Source: Cubamyces lactineus (Eukaryota; Basidiomycota; Agaricomycetes; Polyporales; Polyporaceae). Taken from it: 64,000 nucleotides of DNA. The notes below the pieces were generated by a model. That model was given only the letters and a program-made list of their open reading frames with translations, was not told where the DNA came from and searched no databases. A program made the translations under genes and the position numbers. Location: assembly GCA_022376465.1 (NCBI GenBank), contig JACDTU010000018.1, positions 186,001 through 250,000 on the forward strand, given 5' to 3'. This document shows, piece by piece, positions 55,484 through 64,000 of the stretch; the stretch's first letter is position 1; every line of letters starts with the position of its first letter.

Positions 55484-58400
55484 TGGGGAGGCAAGTGTCG
55501 GGAGCTAGGAGCACACGAGAGAGGACGGCGTGAGGGAGGCTGCAGAGAGGAGGGGAGAGGAAGAAAGTGCAAGGACGAGGATCTGAACAAGGGATCAGTC
55601 GGACCTAGAGCGACGACACCGAAATATTCTCTGCCTTTATTCTCTTCTAGGCAACTGGGCGAATTCCCGTTTTCACGCCGTTCCCATCCGCAGCGGAGCG
55701 TGGCGTTCACTTCCTCGGCGAGATGCACGCGAGATGCGTGATATCACTTCGCCTTCCAACCTACTCTGCCCTCGCCACACCGCCTCCGCCATCTGCGCGA
55801 ACCTTCGGCCTCCCGATCAGGCTGCCGCGTCCTTCCAGCTCGTCGAGTCCGGCCGGCGAACGAGGGATGACGAACAGAGCTCGACAGGGAGGCAGGAAGG
55901 CTTCGCAGCCTTCGAATCGAAATCAAAGGAGACGCCCGGCCGATGGGCCAAGGTGGAAGCTAGCTTCACGCACGCACGCACGCACGTCGACGCGTCCATA
56001 TGTCCTCACATCGATCGCCCACCTCCGCTCCGCCCAAATGAACGGCCATCTCCCACCTATCGCGCACCAACCCTTCCTCCCCATGACCACCGCCCACGCC
56101 TCCTGTCACTCGACCCCCTCCTGCCGTACCCGCAACCCTATTACTCAGGCTATCGTCTCCCATCGCCCGGGAGACACCATACTTCCGGAGCGGAAAACAG
56201 AGGCGCACGCACGCACACTCACCTGTGCCCGGAACCGGCTAGCAAACTCGGAACTGGGAATCAGGACCTGGACAGATTAGGACTGGGATTGGGACGCGCA
56301 CAGCCCAAAGCCGGAATATTGATACGACGCGCAGGAGAGTGTCGTCTGACGTCCAGAAGGAAGGACTGGAGAGACTCAGAGAGAGAGCTCCGCGCCGCGG
56401 GTTCGCCACAACGCTGCAGCCGGTATCACTGGGATCTGTGATGTGTGTCTATCGCCGGCCTTGCGTCATCGCAGTGACATTGACCGCAAGCCTCGAGGTT
56501 CGAGAGGGTCGGCGCGCCGTGAGCAATTTGGACGTAGACAGCCAGAAAGTCGCAAGCACAGGCTCCCGCTGCCACCTCCCGTCGCGCAGAGACCCCGAGT
56601 GCACCGGTCTCCGGTCCGACATCCTCATCCGTATATTCGCATTTCGATCTCGTACGGATACAGAATGAGATATTTGAATACGCAGTGTGAATCGGAAATG
56701 TCGTAACATGCTAACTTCTATACTTTGGAGACAGTTTACTGGTGAAGACGGCTACAAAGAATAACTCGCAAGTGAGGGGTATCCGGGGTCTGACGACTTT
56801 GACTTCGCGCTTCACTGCCGCCGGGGATTTTGCACCCGTCCTTGCACCTACGTACGCCGCACGTCCAGCATTTCCAGTTGACATCCCACGTACGACTTCT
56901 CGCGACTATGACTCTACCCGAGAACACGACAGCCCTCCATGGAAATACCTGCAGCTTCTAGCCGACCGCACGACACGCCTCTCGATATAGAATAGCAGTG
57001 GCCGGCCTCGCTCTGTCACTGTGGCATAAACCTTGTCTTGCCGACCTCGCACGCCCCAGTCCGAGTCGGGCAAGCCAATCTCGTCAATCTTCTCAGCTTT
57101 TTCTCGCCCTGGCTACATCACGCGTCGCGTGCCCGCAGGGTCTCCCCAGGGACGAACAGCAAACTGAGCAAAGATGCTGCGCATCTGTCCTCGTAAAGAT
57201 GCCTCGAGGCCATGGCCATCCAGCGGAGCGACAGTGTCATGTCATGGTACTCGTCCGCGGCGGCGCGCGGGAGGGCGGATGCAGAGATGTAGCTCCGCCG
57301 GCTATCCTAACCACTCGATGTTGCATATGCCCGGTGGTACCCTGAGCTACGTGCTGCACTCAGCTAGGCTTCTGATTAACCTCCCTGCCAGTGTCTAGCA
57401 CTAGTGTCTACTGTCTCTGGGCGACGTCGGGGATCTTACGGCTGCTCCGCGCGTTCGGCATTGCAATATTGGCATTGGCAGCATGCTCGCCTGCGCTTGT
57501 GGCTGGCTGCCGAATCTGCCATCTCGTCTGGGGTTTCGAGATCCAGCCACAACTCGGCGTCCGCTCTCTCTAGGGCTGCGGCTGTCAAACTCTCCAGGAC
57601 GGACATTCGGGCCGGACGCACAAAGGCGCGCTCATGCCACCGCATTTGCTCCTCGGGGCCGCTCTGTCGAGTATCCCGATCTGGCGGTCGCTTCCCTCCA
57701 GGGATGTTGAACGCACGTCGTCGGACGTCGCATGTGGTCGCGAATGCACCGCCCCTGCCGTCGCCCGTCGCCCGGTAAGTTCGTAACGTCATCCGCACGC
57801 CTCCCTCCATCGAATTCGACAGCACGCCCCCTTGCTCGTGCCCGGTCACCCGACGGCCAACCGTACGGCATCCTCACCCGCCTGCTGTCTGGTGCTCTCT
57901 GGGCATGACCAGATATCCCCCATGCTCCGGTCGTCCGTGCTGCCTGTCGCTGTGTCAGCACTCCCTCGTCAGATCGTGTGGGGTGCGGTACGCGCTCGGG
58001 ACCTGGTGGAGGACCTATGCTGAAACGCGCCTTGCAGCAGGGCAGCCACCGCGGATCCTGATCTTGACGAGGCTCGGAAACGACCTGCAGGGGTGTACGT
58101 CTCTAGGCGATGCGACGTTTCGGCGGATGCGACCATTGCAGTCTGCACTTCAAATTTCAAACTTCAAACACAGCGGCGTTCCGGCGCTTCGCACTAGGCT
58201 GCCCGTCATTCCTCGGATTTTGTGGGCGCGCTTGGGCGTACGTGTACGCGATTTCTCCGCGAAATCGGACTGCAGCGCTCCCTGCTTGTGCGCTACTTAC
58301 TCGCTTGCGATTGTGGGGGTGGGGTAGCGCTGCCACTAGCTGCCACAATTCGGAGAAACGCTCTGTCTGGCCGTAGAGTTCTTCTGCGTCCGCTCTTTCA

Positions 58401-59568
58401 GCGGAAGTGCGATGCTGGCGTCGTCCATTCTCCGTTTCGAACATCCCTCTCCCAATTGTGCTGACTGGCTCTGGCGCTTTCCTGACCACCGATCTGCACT
58501 TCACATTTGCTGACTTGAACTATGCTGTAGCAGCTATGCACCAGGAACATCGGTCCGTACGCCGACTCGGTCATGTGCGCCGGTAGCACATCGGACCACT
58601 TCGAGAGCCCCGGAGCATCCTGGGGTTCCTCTCGGGTGCAAACCCTGTCTTCCTCCTCAGTACTCACGCCTCAGGCTTGAAGCTTGAGGACCTAGCCCAG
58701 GGTCCCCGTACGCCTCAATCCCAGTTGTTCACTCGACGGCGACGCCACCAGCTCTGCGCAACAGGCCCAGCTCCTCCAGGCGGCACGACTGCGCGATTGT
58801 GCGCGTGCGACGATGGTGATTCGGGCATGTCACGGATCGCATCGGCTTAGAGTTACCTAGGGCTCTCAGGGAACGTTAACGTTGCGTCCTGGGTCAACGA
58901 ACGCTTCTATGCGTTCGTGTTCGCGTTCACAATCACACGGGCGACCTGCGGTGGCGACGTCTATACCCTCCCAGGGTCCGCTGTCTCTAGGGCATCGTCT
59001 GGGGAATGCTGGTGATCCGGCTCGGGCTGAGAGTGCTGCTGTTGCTGCTACGTCGACGTCTTCCCTGGTTCTCTGTCGTGAAAGCTGCCGCAACCTAATG
59101 CTTGACATCGGCCGAACGTGTATTTGGACGTTGAACTCGATTCGGGTGGTGTAGTTCCCAACGTTCGGCGCTTCTGTCTTTCAAGTGTCTCTCTGCAGTC
59201 TCGGGGCTTCTATCACTAGATCCTGTGCGCTGGTGCTTGCATTCTCGTCTGGACCCGGCCGAGCAGAACATGGTCGTGGTGCTGTTTCGGCGCTATGGCC
59301 ACTCAACGCCACCGCTGGCTTCTGGCGTCTTGTGCGCATGCTCTGGCTCCTATACCCTGTCAAGATGCTAGATTGGGATGTGACAAATTGGCTCGATATT
59401 GATTGCGGTGCAGGAAAGCATGGTGAACATGGAATACAGCAAATACAGATCATCTTCGAAAGCGAGCAAACACGACGCTCCATCTCTCCAGCGAAGCGAG
59501 GAGATCGTGGTGCTGCAGCAGGTGTAGCTGCAGCGAATTACGCGGGGCTTCTTCCGCGACCCGCGCCA
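55484..59568. other. Gene-poor 4-kb region upstream of the HMG gene
   Basis: Long spacer that is probably an extended promoter on the HMG side. A CACG microsatellite lies at about 55967-55987. Minus-strand frames at 57436-57849 and 58398-58667 have mildly coding-like tails (LESLTAAALERADAELWLD; EEEDRVCTREEPQDAPGLSK) but no domain or convincing splice path. They are not called. Confidence 0.4.
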
Positions 59569-60602
59569 CTATGGCGGCGGGCCCATGAAGAGCACGAACC
59601 CCTGTCCATCTGGCGCAGGCTCGAGGCCCCGGAAACACACATTGTCTCCGAGGTAGTCCACCCTGCGCAGCCCGTCGTCCTTGGGGCACGGCCGGCCGCC
59701 AACGACGAGGTTCGTGCGGCGGGTGTACGCGCGGTACACCATCAGCCTGCGCTCCTCGGACAGCAGCCGGACCTCGTCCACGCCCATGCGCTCCTCAAAG
59801 TTCGCGACGAGCGCATCGAGCACGTCCCGCACGAGCACCGGCAGCGCCTCGTGGTGCGCGAGCACCGTCACCGGCCACCAGAACTCGGGCTGCGGGTCCC
59901 CCGCGAGAGCGCTGATCCGCAGCCGCGGCACCCCGGGGTACGTCGCGGGCTGCGCGCCGTTCGGGCCGTCGATGTCGAACGGCATGCGCGCGCCCGGGAG
60001 GCGCCGCCCGTCATCGAAGTCCTGCGGGGGCCGGTTCAGGAGCGCGTCCTCCGCGCGGAGGCGCAGGTCGAAGTGCAGCGCGGGCGGGCCCGCGAGGTGG
60101 TGCCGCAGCCACGGGTTCAGCTGCACGTCGCACGGGAGCGGGTCGAAGTGCGCGCGCGGGGTCGGCCAGAGGTCCGGCCGCGGGGGCAGGCTCGGGTGCT
60201 GCACGCGCGCGACCCAGTTCTCGGGGAAGATCTCGCCCCCGCCGGGCTCGCGGAGGCTCGCGAACACCGCGTCGACCTCGGCCGGGCTGAGCTCGCGCGG
60301 GTGCTCGGGCGGCGCTAGAAGGCGGGAAGGCGCGGGAAGGCGCGTGGGGAGAACGGCGCTCAGCACCCGGAGACGTCTGGCGTGGGAGGGAGCAGGGAGA
60401 GGTACCCACTGGCGTTGTGCACCATCATCGTCCATGGGGGCCCTAGCGTCGGGCGGGCCCAGTACCCGTACGCCCTCCATTCTGCCGGCGTGAGTTCGCG
60501 CCTGGACGGGCGTTCGTGTGGTTCTGCGGCGGTGGCGGCGATATCGTCGTTGTCTTCTGTGGTCGCTGTGAGCGTGCTCCGGCTTCTTTCTGGCAAGCGC
60601 AT
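59569..60602 (-). CDS. DUF6699-like basidiomycete protein
   Basis: Protein of unknown function resembling the large DUF6699 family found in Agaricomycetes. Two exons, 60602-60367 and 60286-59569, joined by an 81-nt intron (donor GTGCTG, acceptor CTCAG), give 317 aa. The start is the ATG at 60602. The N-terminus has an acidic lead (TTEDNDDIAA), then ELTPAEWRAYGYWARP and an aromatic/Pro-rich region. The C-terminal core (about residues 160-317) shows PHFDPLP-type, QLNPWLRHHL, FDIDGPNG, PVTVLAHHEALPVLVRDVLD and RRTNLVVG motifs, which fit the family pattern (hydrophobic WPVTV followed by a VLD helix). No catalytic residues, signal peptide or membrane segment is seen. Very GC-rich. An even longer antisense frame (59185-60318) is a shadow. 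Confidence 0.75.
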
Positions 60603-62406
60603 GAACCGGTGAATCACGTCAACGCGCTGATCATCTCACGTTCCCCCAACTGCAAGACGCGAAACGCTCAAAGACGGTGTGGTAAAAACAACCACTCAGA
60701 AGAAATGGGAAAATAAGGAAAAGGAAATGGGGATGATGGAAAAAAGGATGTACAGGACGCGGACGAACGAACGAACGATTCTACCCACTGAGCAGCTTCC
60801 CCGGATGCAAGCAAGAGAGCCACGACCGCGGCCGCTCGCGCGCGTGATTGACAGGCCTGGCAGGGCGTTCACGTTCACGTTCATCTCCGGCCGTCTGCGC
60901 GTCCTCTCCCTCTTGCCACCTTCGCTGCTTTCTGTGCGTGTGCGTCCGCGAGCCTGGCTGGCTGCTTCTCGCCGACGACATCGACGCCGCGCGCGCTGAC
61001 GGCGGCGCCTGCCGACGATCCATCCCTCGTGGGCCTTCTCGCCGGCGTTCTTCTTCCTCAAATTCCCCTTCGTCTTCTCGTACTTCTGCCGCTTCTGCTG
61101 CGCGAGCGCGCGCGGGCCGCTCCTCGACGTCGACGTCGATGTGGATGGCGGCGGCCGTGCGCACGCCGGGCGATGGGATCCAGGGCCGCCGGAGGTCGAC
61201 CGCGTGTCCGATCTTGGCGTCGTTCGACGGCCATGGTGCGCCCGCCGAGGGCCCAGGGGCGCCCATGGCCAGAGCAGAAGGGCCGCGGTTTGAAGCCTGT
61301 GTCATCGTCAATCCCCGGATCGCGGTCTGGGGTTTGATGATGGATTAGCTGCTAGAGTGGGTCGTGGATCGTGGGTAGCGGGTCGTGAGCTGTGACGGAA
61401 TCGTCGGTCGTCCTAGGCCCGATGTCGTGATCCCTGTCCGGATTCCTATTGTCAGTCGGGGTGCGTGCGTGTGATGGTGGCTGGAGGCCGGTAAGTAGCT
61501 CCTCGTCGGATATGATGAGCGTACGAAAGGGGGTAGCGCAGAAGGCGAAGGATTCGAAGGACGGGAGGGGCGTCCCAGGGCTCGGCTTCAAGGCATCTCC
61601 TAGCCCGGACGGATGGGTGGAGGTTGGTAGAAGGCAGAAGGAGATGAGGAGGGGAGAGGGGGGGCAGAGCTCGCCCTGGAGGACGAGTTACTTGGATTAT
61701 CGGCTGTATCAGCGTACAGGCTGCTTCCGCGCGCTGTGCATGTGCGGTGCGTGCTGCTGGGAATTGCCGGCCTGGCCCAATGCCAGCATCGCACCAAGTC
61801 GGCGAGCGCTCTTGTGCTCAAAATGGGCTGTCTTTTACTGAACTTGTAGCCTTTCCTTGTCTCTCGCTAAGCTGGCCACGTAGTTCGCTGGTGTGGGCTA
61901 CAACGGTCGTTAGAAACAGCTCTTGTGTGTCTACGCGGTTTCACTTGAGTTCTAAGTACTCGACGTAACAGAAGTAGTTCTGGCGACTGCGACATTAATA
62001 CGAATGTTCCACGTGACCGTGGTATGTCGGAGTACGCGACGCGTCGCCGTGTATAGAAGAGGTCTCCGGGTGTCTAGGCCTTCGCCGCGTGTGGAGTTCA
62101 CTTGTAGTCATAGATTCGCCCCTCATCTATTCAGGCAAGAGCTATATCGTCAGGTTATGGCTTGACTCCGAGATTCTGAAGCGTTACTCATTCAATTGGA
62201 GTGACCACTACATCGTGCATGCATGTCAATCTACTAGTGGTACTGGTACTGTACAGTGAGATGGTCGAGTACTATATAGCTGTATAGTCGATGTATACTA
62301 CAGGAAGAAAGGCACTATGCTACAAATGACCAAGCATGAACCCAAAAGCATCGACAGACGGAATCCAAGACAAGCTCTGCCTCAATGCTGACAACGCCAC
62401 AGCCCC
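60603..62406. other. Intergenic spacer
   Basis: 1.8 kb between two minus-strand genes. It includes an Arg/Pro-coding low-complexity GC-rich patch (about 60990-61200) with frames open on both strands and no domain. No gene is called. Confidence 0.45.
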
Positions 62407-63423
62407 TCAGCCTTCCGTCTTCATAGCCACACCCAACACATCCTCGTCAGCAATCGTCTCTAAACCTTCCGCACTCTCGATCTTCGCCTCGAGAACCTCT
62501 TCTTGATCGCCCTTGCTCTCCCTGAGCCACTTCTTTAGCACGCAGTCCCCTTTGGCGCCGATACTGCCTTTGCAGCCCTTGCACCGCCGACCGTGTCCGA
62601 CCATAAGCACATGAAGGCCGTATTTGAGGTCGTTCGGGACCGTCAGGTCCAAATGTGCCTGCGCGGTAACACGGTCCGCTTTCTGCGGTACCCAACCGAG
62701 GAGACGGGATAGACGGAAGACGTGAGTGTCCACGGGGAACGACGCTCGCCCGAGGCAGAACAGGAGCACGCAAGAGGCTGTCTTCGGGCCTACCCCGTCG
62801 TACGACACGAGCTCCTGCATGGCCTCTTGGTCAGATACCTTCGACGTCGGCACGGCTGACTCCGCTTTTGCCTTTCCCTTCACGTCGGGAGAATCCGCGA
62901 CCGCCCCGAGGTGCTGCAACGAGTACGCGCCGTGCCGCTCGTACACCTCGTGCAATATCTTCTGTATCACACCCGCCTTCTTGTTCGCCAGCCCCCCTGT
63001 CTTGATCGCCTCGACGACGTCCTCGCGCCTCGCGCGTGCGATCGCCGCAAAGTCGTTGCGCCCGAATGCGGCGTCGAGCCCACGCTTCGCAGCGGTCGAG
63101 TTCCGCGCGGACGTGTTCTGGCTGAGGATGGTGCCAATCAGGGACTCGAGCACATTCGGCACGCCCCCGCACGTCCGCGCAGAGTCGTTCGCCGCGGACG
63201 GGCGACGGGGGTGCGCGGGCAGGTCTGGGTGGGCCGCAGAGAGGAGGGCGTGTACCTGGGCGGCCTCTGTAGGGGTTGGGTGCGGGAAGTCGGGAAATGG
63301 AGAGGCGAGCGAATGGAACGCGAGCAGCTTTAGTTTTTTGGACTTGTGTGGGGAAGAGGGCCCTGCGGATTCGGCGGGAGTAGACGGCGAAGGGGACCGT
63401 GGACGCTTGATTCTCGGAGGCAT
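62407..63423 (-). CDS. Endonuclease III-like HhH-GPD DNA glycosylase
   Basis: Base-excision-repair DNA glycosylase/AP lyase, nuclear and/or mitochondrial. Single exon, 338 aa. The N-terminus is basic and Ser/Pro-rich (MPPRIKRPRSPSPSTP), a possible nuclear signal. The glycosylase fold shows LESLIGTILSQNTSARNST, then the helix-hairpin-helix and catalytic Lys in YDGVGPKTASCVLLFCLG, then the catalytic Asp in FPVDTHVFRLSRLLGWVP. The four-Cys iron-sulfur motif of bacterial EndoIII (C-x6-C-x2-C-x5-C) is replaced by GRRCKGCKGSIGAKGDC, with only three Cys in a different spacing. This suggests the cluster is missing or altered. A 20-residue acidic tail follows. It could be an Nth-type or a related fungal HhH-GPD branch, and substrate preference is unknown. 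Confidence 0.88.
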   Translation of the reverse strand: MPPRIKRPRSPSPSTPAESAGPSSPHKSKKLKLLAFHSLASPFPDFPHPTPTEAAQVHALLSAAHPDLPAHPRRPSAANDSARTCGGVPNVLESLIGTILSQNTSARNSTAAKRGLDAAFGRNDFAAIARARREDVVEAIKTGGLANKKAGVIQKILHEVYERHGAYSLQHLGAVADSPDVKGKAKAESAVPTSKVSDQEAMQELVSYDGVGPKTASCVLLFCLGRASFPVDTHVFRLSRLLGWVPQKADRVTAQAHLDLTVPNDLKYGLHVLMVGHGRRCKGCKGSIGAKGDCVLKKWLRESKGDQEEVLEAKIESAEGLETIADEDVLGVAMKTEG

Positions 63424-64000
63424 TGGGTGGAATGATCTGTGATACGGTTCTTGATTTTAAGTTGAATTAGAAGGGTTTCGGATACCGAAGTAAGAGGCGG
63501 TCCCTCAGCAAGCCATTCCGTTGACTACAGAACGACGAGTGGACTGGACTTGGTGGCAGCGGCTGGAGGTTTGCAAGAAAGTGCCACACGTGGCATTTGT
63601 TTCCGCGCACCTCCACATTTGGGAACAGCAGTTGTAGACGCTGGTAAGATCTCCGATCCTGACCCTAAGCCAGGGTACGACCGACGTCATACCACGAGCG
63701 CTTACGCAGGTTACAGCTCACACTCATCCTCCAACTCGTCTCTCTCTAGCTCTAGCTCTTCGCAACTTCACGAACGACTACCAACTTCCTTGTCACACTT
63801 GCTTGCGACTACACATGCCACAGAAGACTGAGTTCATCTTTCGTATATTCTGCCGCCGATAATCAGGAAAAGCCACATGGTTTGCCACGACTTCAAAGGC
63901 GCTGTCGGTTGGACAGGGTCGCGTCAAGAAGACGATCTTCACGGCGTTCGGACTCTTACCTTCGTCCACCCCGTGCCCTGTCCTTCTTCCGCTCATTGCA
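63424..64000. other. Right-edge intergenic sequence
   Basis: Upstream region of the DNA glycosylase gene. Contains a CTCTAGCTCTAGCTCTTCG-type short repeat near 63745. No complete gene is visible. A neighbouring gene beyond the window edge cannot be excluded. Confidence 0.4.

Noticed and set aside
59185..60318. 377-codon plus-strand frame antisense to the DUF6699-like gene
   Set aside because: Arg/Ala/Val-rich shadow without a domain. The minus-strand model is supported by a splice that keeps frame and a family-like core.
1..64000. tRNA, rRNA, CRISPR, plasmid origin or prokaryotic operon signals
   Set aside because: None recognised on either strand. Introns, TATA-type promoters and gene families are those of a filamentous basidiomycete.

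Overview
The window looks like a nuclear segment from an Agaricomycete (mushroom-forming basidiomycete, probably a wood-decay polypore relative). Genes are split by many introns of about 50-70 nt with GTRNGT donors, codon use is GC-rich, and the families fit: basidiomycete-type Pma1, DUF1996+WSC secreted proteins, a DUF6699 protein, an HMG-box regulator and copia/gypsy retroelements. This placement is inferred from family content and gene structure. No rRNA, tRNA, CRISPR or plasmid-type feature was found.

Layout. 2.2-5.4 kb: plasma-membrane H+-ATPase (+). 6.4-7.8 kb: an unrecognised coiled-coil protein with a hydrophobic tail (+). 8.9-14.3 kb: two tandem DUF1996+WSC genes (-) with the same exon plan. 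14.9-18.8 kb: a DHTKD1-type 2-oxo acid dehydrogenase E1 (-). 19.8-21.1 kb: aldo-keto reductase (+). 21.9-25.0 kb: a third DUF1996 gene with three WSC domains (-). 25.0-29.5 kb: gene-poor, with scattered coding-like shards. 29.5-30.8 kb: HAD phosphatase (-). 31.9-33.8 kb: divergent pair RPS6 (-) / RPS13 (+). 34.2-34.8 kb: Vps68-like membrane protein (-). 36.3-38.2 kb: ERp38/TigA-type protein disulfide isomerase (+). 38.6-39.7 kb: short-chain dehydrogenase (+). 39.9-48.0 kb: a full-length Ty1/copia retrotransposon (+) with identical 391-bp LTRs, carrying a nested 2.9-kb gypsy-derived insertion. 48-53.4 kb: gene-poor. 53.4-55.5 kb: HMG-box transcription factor (-). 55.5-59.6 kb: gene-poor. 59.6-60.6 kb: DUF6699-like protein (-). 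62.4-63.4 kb: endonuclease III-like HhH-GPD DNA glycosylase (-).

Most genes are independent housekeeping or secretory functions (proton gradient, ribosome, ER folding, vacuolar sorting, lysine/2-oxoadipate catabolism, base-excision repair). The clearest locus-specific story is the local DUF1996/WSC family expansion. The second is a nested transposon. The copia element is very young, shown by identical LTRs, a 5-bp target duplication and a tRNA-iMet-type primer site. It is split inside pol by a foldback derivative of a gypsy element whose two ends are inverted copies of the same U3 LTR end. Removing that insert and one target duplication leaves a continuous gag-pol frame.
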